Assembly: GCA_015059865.1 (NCBI GenBank)
Contig: SUZP01000003.1
Coordinates: 1-64,000, forward strand
Reading direction: 5' to 3'
From: Rikenellaceae bacterium
GTDB lineage: Bacteria; Bacteroidota; Bacteroidia; Bacteroidales; Rikenellaceae
DNA length: 64,000 nt
Both the position numbers and the translations under genes were made by a program. Positions 44,455 to 53,318 of this stretch are shown here, one piece after another. The notes beneath the pieces are model-generated. The model did not search any database and had not been told where the DNA came from. It worked only from the letters and a program-made list of their open reading frames with translations. Every line of letters begins with the position of its first letter. Position 1 is the first letter of the stretch.

Positions 44455-45594
44455 CTACTCCAACTCAAACGCCTTTGTTTCGGTGCCGACATAGCGAGCG
44501 CGGTGAAGCTTTGCTGTGCGGCCCTCTTCGGTCTTACCCGCCGAAACCAAGTAGAAATCTCCCCCTCCAAACGAGTGTATTCCATAGACACCAAGCTTAT
44601 TGTACCAACCATAGATGTCGCTATTTTGGTCATCCTGAGAGCCCACCTTAGCAAGTGTCAAGACATTCGCCTTCTTAACATATTTCACGCCAACAAGCTT
44701 CTTCTTTACAGGGAGCTTCGCACCATCAATTGCAAAGAGTGTATAGTTTGCGAAGGTATCTTTCTTGCCCGGATAGCAAGCTAAGAACCAGAGATTTGAC
44801 GCCTTGTCGTACTCCATATTCTGTACACCCCACGAGGTATTACCCGTACGAACAAAGTACTTACCGTATGGCTTCTCAGGGCCTTGGTTGTGCATATTAT
44901 TCTGCGAGAGTGGCTGCTCGTACTGCTTCCAATCGGTTGTATCATACTGCAACAACACCTGATAATCATTGTCACTGCGATTTTTGCCACGATAAATACC
45001 ATAAGCTATCGTAAGCATAGTCTTGCCTGAGCCATCAAATGCAGGACCAAACGAAATACCATCAAAGCCGCTACAACCGTGGCGATGTTTCAACTCGTTG
45101 CCATTAGCATCTTTGACCGTTGCGCTATAATCCTCAACCACAGTCTTCAACAACACCGAAGTCATCACACCATCACGCTCGGCGCTCATACCCTCGCGAT
45201 TAATCTTATTAACATCGAAAATAGCGACATAGAAGCCTGTTTGAAGCGTACCCGACACCCCCTCCCGATTAAGGATACTACGACCGATAGAGTCGTTCTT
45301 ATACTCCAACGAGCCATATAATCGGCCATCTGCATCATTAAATTCGAGGCAGCCCAAATGGCCTAAAAGACCTGTAACTGTACCTACAACATTACCCTTC
45401 ATATCCATCTTCACCAACATTGTTGTAAACGAGAGATAGATATACTCCTGCTTGGTATCAACTGCAACACCCTGCACATGTCCCGCCTTCCAAGGGCCAG
45501 AAAATAGTTTGGTTGGGATGTTGGGATTTGCCTGCGCAAAAACGCCATTCACTGCAAGCACTGCACTTGCCAAAATCAACAATAATCTCTTCAT
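44455..45594 (-). CDS. Exported protein, propeller-like, function unknown
   Basis: Encodes 379 aa from the ATG at 45594 (MKRLLLILASAVLAVNGVFAQ signal peptide); the frame is open further upstream but covers the next gene. Repeated short strands with Gly/Asp turns (GVAVDTKQEYIYLSFTTMLVKMDMKGNVVGTVTG; GCLEFNDADGRLYGSLEY; GVQNMEYDKASNLWFLACY) suggest a beta-propeller. No catalytic motif seen. It lies 19 bp after a small Cys-rich membrane-protein gene and is probably co-transcribed. Confidence 0.6.
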   Translation of the reverse strand: MKRLLLILASAVLAVNGVFAQANPNIPTKLFSGPWKAGHVQGVAVDTKQEYIYLSFTTMLVKMDMKGNVVGTVTGLLGHLGCLEFNDADGRLYGSLEYKNDSIGRSILNREGVSGTLQTGFYVAIFDVNKINREGMSAERDGVMTSVLLKTVVEDYSATVKDANGNELKHRHGCSGFDGISFGPAFDGSGKTMLTIAYGIYRGKNRSDNDYQVLLQYDTTDWKQYEQPLSQNNMHNQGPEKPYGKYFVRTGNTSWGVQNMEYDKASNLWFLACYPGKKDTFANYTLFAIDGAKLPVKKKLVGVKYVKKANVLTLAKVGSQDDQNSDIYGWYNKLGVYGIHSFGGGDFYLVSAGKTEEGRTAKLHRARYVGTETKAFELE

Positions 45595-45613
45595 TGTAAA
45601 AAAAGTTTTAATA

Positions 45614-45871
45614 CTACTCTTTATTGATATTATGCTCGATATCACAACCTGCGCAATTTCCACTACAAGGGCTATCATCACAACTCTCCGATGCCATATC
45701 TTCGCGTGTCTCCTGCACGGCACACTTGATGCCGAGTTTCTGCATATTCTTATTCGTAGATATCTCAGACTCAATATGATGCCCCTTAAATATAAGTGTC
45801 ATCGACATTGCCAAAACAAAGAGTGCTATCACTCCTATTGCCACGAGTATTACTATCAATATTTTCGACAT
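45614..45871 (-). CDS. Small membrane protein with Cys-rich tail
   Basis: Encodes 85 aa from the ATG at 45871. One N-terminal TM helix (about residues 4-27) is followed by FKGHHIESEISTNKNMQKLGIKCAVQETRED and a Cys-rich end, CDDSPCSGNCAGCDIE. Bacteroidetes have similar one-helix proteins with the 'GNK.M...GI.C' segment; the function is not known to me. The Cys set could bind metal or an Fe-S cluster and shares CAGCD with the FeoB-associated protein at 18929. A TAATTTTG box at 45892-45899 may be its promoter. Confidence 0.6.
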   Translation of the reverse strand: MSKILIVILVAIGVIALFVLAMSMTLIFKGHHIESEISTNKNMQKLGIKCAVQETREDMASESCDDSPCSGNCAGCDIEHNINKE

Positions 45872-45962
45872 AATAGAGTTACTTAACGCCACAAAATTAC
45901 ATTTTTTTGCAACAAACCACAACTTTAATGCCCCCAAATTTCAAAAATTAGCAGGAATTTCA

Positions 45963-45970
45963 TATTTTTG
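45963..45970 (+). promoter_or_regulatory. TATTTTTG promoter of ruvA
   Basis: TAnnTTTG box 22 nt before the ruvA ATG. Confidence 0.5.
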
Positions 45971-45992
45971 CGCGGATAAAGAGTTTTAATAT

Positions 45993-46586
45993 ATGTACGA
46001 ATACATCAGTGGCACATTGGCTGAAATAGCACCTGCATACGCCGTAGTCGAAGCTGGGGGTGTGGGTTATTTTATAAATATCTCGCTCAACACCTTCTCG
46101 CAGATAGAGAGGGCGGAGCGCGTAAAGCTATTCACTCACCACATCGTTCGCGAGGATATCGAGATGCTCTACGGCTTCGCATCGAAGGAGGAGCGCGACC
46201 TCTTCCGTCTGCTTATCAGCGTATCGGGCGTAGGCGGCAACACGGCACGAATGATACAATCGACATACTCTCCTTCGGAGTTGCGCAATATCATCGCCAC
46301 GGGAAATGCCGTATTATTGAAGAATGTGAAGGGTTTAGGGCTCAAAACTGCACAAAAAATCATTGTCGATTTGAGTGGTAAGATGATAGATTTACCATCG
46401 CACGATGCAGCGAGCAATGCCCTCGCCGCATCACAACATCCTGAGGCGTACGACGAAGCTTTGGCGGCACTCGTAATGCTCGGCTTCGCAAAAGCCGCAT
46501 CGGAGAAGGTGCTACAAAAAGTGTTCAAAGCGGATGCTTCACTCGGCGTGGAAGAGGCTATCCGCAGCGCATTAAAACAACTGTAG
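45993..46586 (+). CDS. ruvA: Holliday junction branch-migration protein RuvA
   Basis: Encodes 197 aa. Domain I is the OB-fold (MYEYISGTLAEIAPAYAVVEAGGVGYFINIS), domain II has the paired helix-hairpin-helix motifs (LLISVSGVGGNTARMI and LLKNVKGLGLKTAQKIIVDL), and domain III is the C-terminal three-helix part (EALAALVMLGFAKAAS...). It binds four-way junctions and recruits RuvB. No ruvB is adjacent. The stop is followed by long GACGARA and ATGCAAA heptamer arrays. Confidence 0.93.
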   Translation: MYEYISGTLAEIAPAYAVVEAGGVGYFINISLNTFSQIERAERVKLFTHHIVREDIEMLYGFASKEERDLFRLLISVSGVGGNTARMIQSTYSPSELRNIIATGNAVLLKNVKGLGLKTAQKIIVDLSGKMIDLPSHDAASNALAASQHPEAYDEALAALVMLGFAKAASEKVLQKVFKADASLGVEEAIRSALKQL

Positions 46587-46591
46587 ACTTA

Positions 46592-46675
46592 GACGAGAGA
46601 CGAAAGACGAGAGACGAAAGACGAAAGACGAAAGACGAGAGAAATGCAAAATGCAAAATGCAAAATGCAAAATTG
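46592..46675. repeat. Heptamer arrays GACGARA (7x) and ATGCAAA (4x)
   Basis: GACGAGA/GACGAAA units at 46592-46640, then four ATGCAAA units to about 46671. The same two families, in the same order, occur at 50070-50135 and (reverse strand) at 16441-16496. Confidence 0.85.
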
Positions 46676-46744
46676 TTTTTTTCTAACTACTCACTAAAAA
46701 ACAAAAAAGTCCCTACAAAAACATAGTTTTTGCGTAATATTTTA

Positions 46745-46752
46745 TATCTTTG
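46745..46752 (+). promoter_or_regulatory. TATCTTTG promoter of the FKBP pair
   Basis: -7 box 14 nt before the ATG at 46767, so the leader is only a few nucleotides. Confidence 0.55.
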
Positions 46753-46766
46753 TCCGTTTGTTGGAT

Positions 46767-47360
46767 ATGAAGAAGTTTTTTACAATACTCTTTTTGTTGC
46801 CGTTGTTGGTCGGATGTAAGGAGGAAGATACTCTCCTTACCGAACGCGACAGCATAGTAAAATATCTCACCTCTTCGCGCCGAATGGTTGCCGAGGAGGA
46901 TTTGGGCAGTGTTATCGAGGATAATCCTTCATTCTACTCCACCTTCGGTCGCTTCGCCTATCGCCATATCGTAAACTACTACGACAGCGAGCGCGAGAGC
47001 AGGCCTGTGGTTGAATGGGGCGATATGGTGCAGATAAGATTTAACGCCTTCACCTTTACTGGCTCAGAGCCTAATATCTCGTCTAATCTCTATTGGTCGA
47101 ACATACCAACCATAATAGAGCAGGTGGGTAAAAAGAGTGGCAACACGCTCGACTGGTCGAGCGAGCCGCTGGCTATACGACTCGGCACAACAAAGATATT
47201 GGAGGGGTTAGAACACACACTACCCGGATGCCACGAGGCAGACTCGGTGCAGGTATATATGACATCCGACCTTGCGTATGGCAAGAAAAACATAATAGGC
47301 ACGGTACCAAAAGGTTCGATGGTGGCGTGGTATATGAAGATAGAGAAGGTTACAAAGTAG
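46767..47360 (+). CDS. FKBP-type peptidyl-prolyl isomerase-like lipoprotein
   Basis: Encodes 197 aa from the ATG at 46767. Lipobox LVGC (Cys about residue 16). After a helical region, residues about 85-197 form an FKBP-like domain: VEWGDMVQIRFNAFTF..., LGTTKILEGLEHTLPGCHEADSVQVYMTSDLAYG, and VPKGSMVAWYMKIEKV. The Tyr/Phe set of active FKBPs is only partly kept. It would act on folding of envelope proteins. It is followed 7 bp later by a second, larger FKBP-like gene. Confidence 0.75.
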   Translation: MKKFFTILFLLPLLVGCKEEDTLLTERDSIVKYLTSSRRMVAEEDLGSVIEDNPSFYSTFGRFAYRHIVNYYDSERESRPVVEWGDMVQIRFNAFTFTGSEPNISSNLYWSNIPTIIEQVGKKSGNTLDWSSEPLAIRLGTTKILEGLEHTLPGCHEADSVQVYMTSDLAYGKKNIIGTVPKGSMVAWYMKIEKVTK

Positions 47361-47367
47361 TAGAGAT

Positions 47368-48864
47368 ATGAAGTTTACACAAAATATTAGAATTGCTTTT
47401 TTCGCGGTAGTTATCTCGGCTACCGCTTTGGTGTCGTGCATAAAGGAGGAGACTATATCCAACAAGGAGCGCGAGAAGATTTCACTCGAAGCGTGGATAC
47501 GCCTCAACAAGCCCGAATTGCTCGACAACTATCAGGAGAATGGAGGCTACTATGTCGAAATTCTCGCAGGCGACAAGAATGAGAACAAACCCGTCAGCAG
47601 CAACGGTAACGACTTCGGCTCGGAGCCTTTGATGGAGCAGGACACCTGCTGGATATATGCAAACATAACAGGTCGCGACATCAATGGCCGAATATGTATG
47701 ACGCGCAGCGGTGAGTTGGCAGATTTGTGCGGCACATTCTCCTACTTCACCCACTATGTTCCCTACATCAACTATTGCGGAAGCTCCAACTTCGGACTTT
47801 TGGAGGGAACCTACCTCGCTATGCGCAACGAGTTCAAGCTCGGAAATAGTGTCTACCGTATGCGCCGAGGCTCGAAGGTGCGACTCTACCTACCTTCGTC
47901 TATCGCCTACGGCGAGCGTGGCTCGTCATCGGAGGGCGGTTACGAGGGGCAATACTCGCTCGACGCATCTCGCCCCTTGGTTATGGATATAGAGATACTG
48001 AGAGCTATCAAAAATCCGTCGGACAAGGAGTTGGATATGGTCAAGAGTTTTGTCGGATACGACAGCAAGTGGGTGCAAGCAACTAAGGCCGAGGAGGAGA
48101 AGAGCGACGAAGATGATGACTTGAAGCTCACGGGACTCCACTACTCACTTGGTTTTAATCCTGCAAGCGACAAGATACACGAGCGCTATCTGCAACCACA
48201 CTTAGATGGTCTAAATAGTCGATACACCGATACAAAGAGGTATGCCGATATGGATTTCATCAATGACTCCATAAACAAGATACTTTTGCAACGCTTTGGC
48301 GAGGGACTCAGCAAAGACAAGTTGGGCGATGCAACACGAGTAACAAAGGATGGTCGTGCAAGTATATGGTATATAGTGCGTTTCCTTGACGGTTTTGTTG
48401 TGGATACTAACATTGCCGAAATTCGCACGCTCGTATTCAACGAGAAATCGCCTGTATGTGAGGTGTTTAGTTATAGTCCTTCGGATGACGAGGACAAGGA
48501 TGCAAGTGAACGCACCGCTATCGGGGCGTGGTACTACTGCATCCCTCAGATGCACTACGGCGCATACGGACAGATTGTAACCTCTTCTGGTTATGCCTAC
48601 GGGGCAAGTGGATTGTCGGGTACGACAACCACAACCGAGAGTTCCACTTCAAGCGGGGTAGACTACTACAACGCAATGAATTACTACAACTACTACAACT
48701 CGTACTACGACTACTATAACCCGTACTACAACTATTACAACTACAACTATTACGACTACAATTACAACACAAACGATAGCGAGACGGTGACTACCACAAG
48801 CATAAGCACCGAGATTTTGCCTTATACTCCGTTGGTATTCACTCTGTTTGTCGAAGCAAAATAG
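47368..48864 (+). CDS. Tandem FKBP-like lipoprotein with Tyr/Asn-rich insertion
   Basis: Encodes 498 aa. Lipobox LVSC (Cys about residue 24). Two FKBP-like domains: residues about 50-215 (ending YLPSSIAYGERGSSSEG...DIEILRAI) and about 250-498 (ending TPLVFTLFVEAK). In the second, the loop that normally joins the 'aYG' motif to the final strand is expanded by a tract at residues 432-469 built almost only of Tyr, Asn and Asp (DYYNAMNYYNYYN and so on). The tract is likely disordered or aggregation-prone. It is co-transcribed with the smaller FKBP gene; the rlmI-like gene follows 6 bp later. Confidence 0.75.
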   Translation: MKFTQNIRIAFFAVVISATALVSCIKEETISNKEREKISLEAWIRLNKPELLDNYQENGGYYVEILAGDKNENKPVSSNGNDFGSEPLMEQDTCWIYANITGRDINGRICMTRSGELADLCGTFSYFTHYVPYINYCGSSNFGLLEGTYLAMRNEFKLGNSVYRMRRGSKVRLYLPSSIAYGERGSSSEGGYEGQYSLDASRPLVMDIEILRAIKNPSDKELDMVKSFVGYDSKWVQATKAEEEKSDEDDDLKLTGLHYSLGFNPASDKIHERYLQPHLDGLNSRYTDTKRYADMDFINDSINKILLQRFGEGLSKDKLGDATRVTKDGRASIWYIVRFLDGFVVDTNIAEIRTLVFNEKSPVCEVFSYSPSDDEDKDASERTAIGAWYYCIPQMHYGAYGQIVTSSGYAYGASGLSGTTTTTESSTSSGVDYYNAMNYYNYYNSYYDYYNPYYNYYNYNYYDYNYNTNDSETVTTTSISTEILPYTPLVFTLFVEAK

Positions 48865-48870
48865 TAAACA

Positions 48871-50070
48871 ATGATTATTGCAGCCCAAATATATCTCCGC
48901 CGAGGTAAGGAGGAGTCCCTGCAACGCCGCCACCCGTGGGTATTTTCGGGTGCGATAGAGCGCATCGAATGCGAGGGAGAGAGTATCCCAGAGGGAGCTG
49001 TGGTAGATATTTTCACCCAACGAGGCGAGTACATCGCACGAGGTCACTACCAAATTGGCTCTATTGCAGTACGCGTGCTGACATTCGAGCGCGAAGAGAT
49101 TGATGCTAAGTGGTGGCGCGACCGCGTAGCGAGTGCCTACGATGTGCGCCGCACGCTCGACCTGACCGATAATCCACAAACTAACTGCTATCGCCTTATC
49201 CACGGCGAGGGAGACCTCTTGCCGGGTTTGGTGGTCGATATCTATGGCTCAACAGCCGTTGTGCAGTGTCACTCGGTCGGAATGTACCTCTCGCGCAACG
49301 AGATAGCAACCGCTATTCGCGAGGTCTATGGCGAGAAGATTACCGCCATCTACGACAAGAGCGCACAGACAGTACCTTTCAAAGCCAACCTTAATGCCGT
49401 TGATGGCTATCTCTACGGCTCGGCAGAGAAGGATAATGTCGTGTTGGAGAATGGTCACAAGTTCCTCGTCAATTGGGAGGAGGGACAGAAGACCGGTTTC
49501 TTTATCGACCAACGATTCAACCGTCACCTCGTAGAGCAGTATGCCAAAGGACGCACCGTACTCAACACCTTCTGCTATACGGGAGGTTTTTCGGTCTACG
49601 CTTTGGCAGGTGGAGCAAAGGAGGTCTGCTCGATAGATGCTTCGGAGCGTGCAGTAAGGCTCGTAGATGAGAATATAAAGTTAAACTTTGGCGACGATGC
49701 ACCGCACACCTCGTTGGCGTGCGATGCGGTGGAGTATTTGAAGGATATAGGCAACAAGTACGATATGATAATCCTTGACCCGCCGGCATTTGCAAAGCAC
49801 CACAAGGTGTTAGGAAATGCTATGCAGGGTTACAAGCGCTTGAATGCAAGGGCATTATCGCAGATTAAGAGTGGAGGCATACTCTTTACATTCTCCTGCT
49901 CGCAGGCGGTATCAAAGGAGTTGTTCCGCACCACCGTTTTTACTGCGGCAGCAATCGCAGGGCGTAAGGTACGCATCCTTCACCAATTGACACAACCTAC
50001 CGACCACCCTATCAACATCTACCACCCCGAAGGCGAGTATTTGAAGGGCTTGGTGTTGTATGTAGAATAG
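48871..50070 (+). CDS. rlmI: RlmI-like 23S rRNA (cytosine-5) methyltransferase
   Basis: Encodes 399 aa. An N-terminal PUA domain (about residues 1-75: LRRGKEESLQRRHPWVFSGAIER) is followed by an RFM-like linker and a class I methyltransferase: VLNTFCYTGGFSVYAL (motif I, about residue 230), DASERAV, MIILDPPAFAKH and LFTFSCSQAV (motif VI Cys). This matches the RlmI family (m5C1962 of 23S rRNA in E. coli). Target specificity here is inferred. The stop codon supplies the first base of a GACGAGA heptamer array. Confidence 0.88.
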   Translation: MIIAAQIYLRRGKEESLQRRHPWVFSGAIERIECEGESIPEGAVVDIFTQRGEYIARGHYQIGSIAVRVLTFEREEIDAKWWRDRVASAYDVRRTLDLTDNPQTNCYRLIHGEGDLLPGLVVDIYGSTAVVQCHSVGMYLSRNEIATAIREVYGEKITAIYDKSAQTVPFKANLNAVDGYLYGSAEKDNVVLENGHKFLVNWEEGQKTGFFIDQRFNRHLVEQYAKGRTVLNTFCYTGGFSVYALAGGAKEVCSIDASERAVRLVDENIKLNFGDDAPHTSLACDAVEYLKDIGNKYDMIILDPPAFAKHHKVLGNAMQGYKRLNARALSQIKSGGILFTFSCSQAVSKELFRTTVFTAAAIAGRKVRILHQLTQPTDHPINIYHPEGEYLKGLVLYVE

Positions 50071-50225
50071 ACGAGAGACGAGAGACGAGAGAAATGCAAA
50101 ATGCAAAATGCAAAATGCAAAATGCAAAATGCAAAATTGCTCTCCGCGCTCCCCAGTAAAGGGCGGAACGCCCGCCCCCAGTAATCCCCAGAACAGCTGC
50201 GCCTTGACAAGCGTCTGAGTTCAGA
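50070..50225 (+). repeat. Composite interspersed repeat, copy B
   Basis: Three GACGAGA and six ATGCAAA units (50070-50135), then a block with CCCCAGTAA words and a GGGCG-GAA-CGCCC palindrome, and an end GCTGCGCCTTGACAAG..GAGTTC. This is the inverse-orientation counterpart of 16335-16497, with different heptamer numbers. The terminal motif also occurs at 12574-12598. Confidence 0.75.
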
Positions 50226-50239
50226 AAAAGTTAAAAGCG

Positions 50240-51070
50240 ATGTCAAACTACACAAAATTATCAATAAGCACTACGGAGGAGCAGGGAGATATTCTCACTG
50301 CTTACCTCTCGGATTTTCCGTTTGATAGTTTCGACTATGGGGATGGTCTACTCAATGCCTACATTCCGCAGGGAGAGTTTGATAAGTGCAAGGATGGCAT
50401 CGAAGAGTTGTTATACAACGAGGGTATTCTCGACTACTACTTCGAGGATATCGAGCAGCAGAACTGGAACGCTGTATGGGAGAGCAACTTCAAGGAGGTA
50501 GAGGTCAAAAACAGAGTACTTATCCGCGCACCCTTTCACGAGGCTCGACCTTATTACAAAGGGTTGGAGATTATCATACAGCCCAAGATGTCGTTTGGTA
50601 CGGGACACCACGCCACAACACAGCTGATGGTCGAGGCGATGCTTACCCTCGATTTGAAGGGCAAACGAGTGTTGGATATGGGCAGTGGCACGGGCGTATT
50701 GGCTATCGTCGCGGCAAAACTCGGTGCTAAGAGTGTGTTGGCCGTAGAGATTGATGAGATGTCGGAGGAGAGTGTTCGCGAAAATATCACGCTCAACGAT
50801 GTAGGAGATAGAGTCGTATCGGTATGTGGTGATGCCTCCGCAATTGAGGGGCAAGAGTTCGATATTATACTTGCCAACATCAACCGCAATGTATTGCTTG
50901 CCGATATGAAGGCCTACTGCGCAACCCTAACAAAGGGTGGCAAAGTTATTTTGAGTGGCTTTTTGAAAGAGGATGTACCCGTACTACTCAAAAAGGCAAA
51001 GGCTCTCAAAATGAAGAAGGCGCAACAGCAATCACACGATGAGTGGTACTCCATTCAGATAGAGAAGTAG
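50240..51070 (+). CDS. prmA: Ribosomal protein L11 methyltransferase
   Basis: Encodes 276 aa. The N-terminal substrate-recognition part (about residues 1-60) is followed by QPKMSFGTGHHATTQLM, the PrmA hallmark, then VLDMGSGTGVLAIVAAKLGA (SAM motif I), VEIDEMS, and LANINRNVLL (motif IV). PrmA trimethylates L11. Length and motifs are complete. It is separated from the rlmI-like gene by the composite repeat. Confidence 0.93.
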   Translation: MSNYTKLSISTTEEQGDILTAYLSDFPFDSFDYGDGLLNAYIPQGEFDKCKDGIEELLYNEGILDYYFEDIEQQNWNAVWESNFKEVEVKNRVLIRAPFHEARPYYKGLEIIIQPKMSFGTGHHATTQLMVEAMLTLDLKGKRVLDMGSGTGVLAIVAAKLGAKSVLAVEIDEMSEESVRENITLNDVGDRVVSVCGDASAIEGQEFDIILANINRNVLLADMKAYCATLTKGGKVILSGFLKEDVPVLLKKAKALKMKKAQQQSHDEWYSIQIEK

Positions 51071-51102
51071 ACGACGAGATACAAATTAATAACTAAAATA
51101 AT

Positions 51103-53073
51103 ATGAAGAGTTTGAAAAGAGTATTTTTAATGTTATTGTGCGTAGTGCCGCTAACGGTATTTGCACAAGGAGAAAACGCTGTAAAGTGGACACACTCAGT
51201 AGCGGACAAGGGCGATGGCAACTACACCATAACGCTGAAAGCCGATATGGAGGATGGTTGGCATATCTATGTTACCGACCCTGCCAAGGCATTCAACCCT
51301 ACCGAAATCACATTCGAGTCGGGCGAGGGCATCACTGCAAAGGGCGAGTTACGCCTATTGTCGAAGGCGAAGTTCGAGAATGACGAGCTCCTCGGTATGG
51401 AGATTGGTCACTACGAGGATGAGGCCATATTCGAGCAAGACTTCAAGGTCGAGGGCAGTGGTGGCGAGGTTAAGGCCTCCGTCACATACCAAGCCTGCAA
51501 TGTCGGCAGTTGCCTATCTCCCGAAACAAAGGATATTGTCATAACACTCGGCAGTGCCACTAATGAGACCGCTGCTCCGCAGGAGGAGGTTAAGGCGGTG
51601 AAGGATGCCGCAGGCGAAGGCTCGTTGTGGTCACTTATTATCGAGGCTATTTTATGGGGCTTTGCAGCCCTGCTCACCCCTTGCGTATTCCCTATGGTGC
51701 CGATGACCGTATCGTTCTTTATGAAGAATAGTGGCTCGGCAGCGCGTGGTCGCATCAACGCCTCGCTGTATGGACTGTTTATCGTTGCGCTCTACACACT
51801 CCCTATCGCTGTACTTATTATTATCACGCGCGTAGTGGGTGGTGATGCCGTAACGGCCGACATCTTCAACTGGCTCGCAACACACTGGTTGCCAAATATC
51901 GTGTTTTTCGTTGTATTTATGATATTTGCAGCCTCATTCTTCGGCGCATTCGAGATTACCCTGCCAAGCGCACTCGTAAACAAGAGCGATGCGCAATCGG
52001 ACAAGGGAGGTATCGGTGGCATCTTCTTTATGGCGCTGACACTCGTGCTCGTATCGTTCTCGTGCACAGGCCCTATTGTAGGTTCGGTACTTATCAAATC
52101 GACTTCGGGCGAGGTGTGGTCGCCAATTATCACTATGTTGGCATTCTCGACCGCCTTTGCACTGCCATTCACCCTCTTTGCCTTCTTCCCTTCGATGTTG
52201 CAGAAGCTGCCAAAGAGTGGCGGCTGGCTCAACTCGGTGAAGGTTGTACTCGGCTTTGTGGAGGTTGCTCTCGGATTTAAGTTCCTCAGCGTTGCCGACC
52301 AAGTTTATCACTGGAACTTGCTCGACCGCGAGGTATATCTCGCAATTTGGATTGTTGTATTCTCGTTGCTCGGTTTGTACCTCTTAGGCAAGATTAAGTT
52401 CGCTCACGACAGCGAGGTTAAGCACCTCAGCGTAGGTCGTTTGGCGTTGGCAATCGGAGTCTTCACATTCGTTGTATATATGATTCCGGGTATGTGGGGC
52501 GCACCTTTGAAGGCATTGTCGGGCTATCTGCCACCACTCTCATCGCAAGATTTTGTGATTGAGAAGTATGCTCCTGCCACAACATCGAGCAGTGGCGAAG
52601 TAGATGTAAACAACGCAAAATATAGCGATGTCCTCCACCTTCCACACGGCTTAAAAGGCTTCTTCGATATGAAGGAGGCTGAGGCGTACGCTGCAAAGGT
52701 GGGAAAACCGATATTTATCGATTTTACAGGTCATGGCTGCGTGAACTGCCGCGAGATGGAGGCGCGTGTCTGGTCGGATGCTACCGTACAGCAGATTTTG
52801 CGCGATGAGTATGTTATCGTGGCACTCTATACCGACGATAAGATGCCGTTGCCGGAGAGCGATTGGGTAACGACAGAGACAGGCAAAGTGCTGAAAACTT
52901 TGGGCAAGGTAAATGCCAATTATGCCCTTACTCGCTTCGGTGTAAACGCCCAGCCATACTATGTTTTGCAGGGCAAAGATGGCAAGATTTTGGGCGAGCC
53001 TCGTGGTTACGACCTCTCAGTCGAGGGCTTTGTCAATTTCCTGAAAAAGGGCGTTGAGGAGTACCATAAATAG
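51103..53073 (+). CDS. dsbD: Thiol:disulfide interchange protein DsbD
   Basis: Encodes 656 aa. Signal peptide, then an N-terminal nDsbD-like Ig domain (about 22-150) with the Cys pair in YQACNVGSCLSP. The transmembrane part (about 185-440) has Cys in LLTPCVFPMVPMT and SFSCTGPIVGS. The C-terminal thioredoxin domain has FTGHGCVNCREME. DsbD carries electrons from cytoplasmic thioredoxin to periplasmic thiol proteins. It lies just upstream of a TlpA/Omp28 operon whose products have CxxC sites. The stop is directly followed by an AATTAAA array that merges into a terminator. Confidence 0.93.
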   Translation: MKSLKRVFLMLLCVVPLTVFAQGENAVKWTHSVADKGDGNYTITLKADMEDGWHIYVTDPAKAFNPTEITFESGEGITAKGELRLLSKAKFENDELLGMEIGHYEDEAIFEQDFKVEGSGGEVKASVTYQACNVGSCLSPETKDIVITLGSATNETAAPQEEVKAVKDAAGEGSLWSLIIEAILWGFAALLTPCVFPMVPMTVSFFMKNSGSAARGRINASLYGLFIVALYTLPIAVLIIITRVVGGDAVTADIFNWLATHWLPNIVFFVVFMIFAASFFGAFEITLPSALVNKSDAQSDKGGIGGIFFMALTLVLVSFSCTGPIVGSVLIKSTSGEVWSPIITMLAFSTAFALPFTLFAFFPSMLQKLPKSGGWLNSVKVVLGFVEVALGFKFLSVADQVYHWNLLDREVYLAIWIVVFSLLGLYLLGKIKFAHDSEVKHLSVGRLALAIGVFTFVVYMIPGMWGAPLKALSGYLPPLSSQDFVIEKYAPATTSSSGEVDVNNAKYSDVLHLPHGLKGFFDMKEAEAYAAKVGKPIFIDFTGHGCVNCREMEARVWSDATVQQILRDEYVIVALYTDDKMPLPESDWVTTETGKVLKTLGKVNANYALTRFGVNAQPYYVLQGKDGKILGEPRGYDLSVEGFVNFLKKGVEEYHK

Positions 53074-53101
53074 AATTAAGAATTAAAAATTAAAAATTGA
53101 G
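53074..53101. repeat. Heptamer array AATTAAA, 4 copies, starting at the dsbD stop
   Basis: AATTAAG, AATTAAA, AATTAAA, AATTGAG begin on the base after the TAG stop. Confidence 0.8.
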
Positions 53102-53131
53102 AGTTGGAGGTCCTCTGACTCTCAATTTTAT
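53095..53131 (+). terminator. dsbD terminator built partly from heptamer repeat
   Basis: AATTGAGAGT / ACTCTCAATT stem with a further inner pairing, followed by TTTATT. The left arm is made of the last heptamer unit. Confidence 0.7.
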
Positions 53132-53176
53132 TCTATATTAATTGCATAATTATCCTATATTAACAGCTGCCTTCTT

Positions 53177-53201
53177 TCGCGTACGAGGGCATTATACGCG
53201 A
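53177..53201 (+). promoter_or_regulatory. Hairpin upstream of the 982-aa lipoprotein gene
   Basis: TCGCGTA / TACGCGA stem with an 11-nt loop, about 120 bp before the ATG. A residual terminator or a leader structure; no clean -7 box was found. Confidence 0.35.
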
Positions 53202-53318
53202 GCGCACGAAGAAAAATATTGCAAAAACATAAAATTTTTCGAAAATTATTATTACCTTGCACCCTGATAAGAAATATATGAAATATCATTTCTCTATAAA
53301 AAACTAATAAAAACAATT

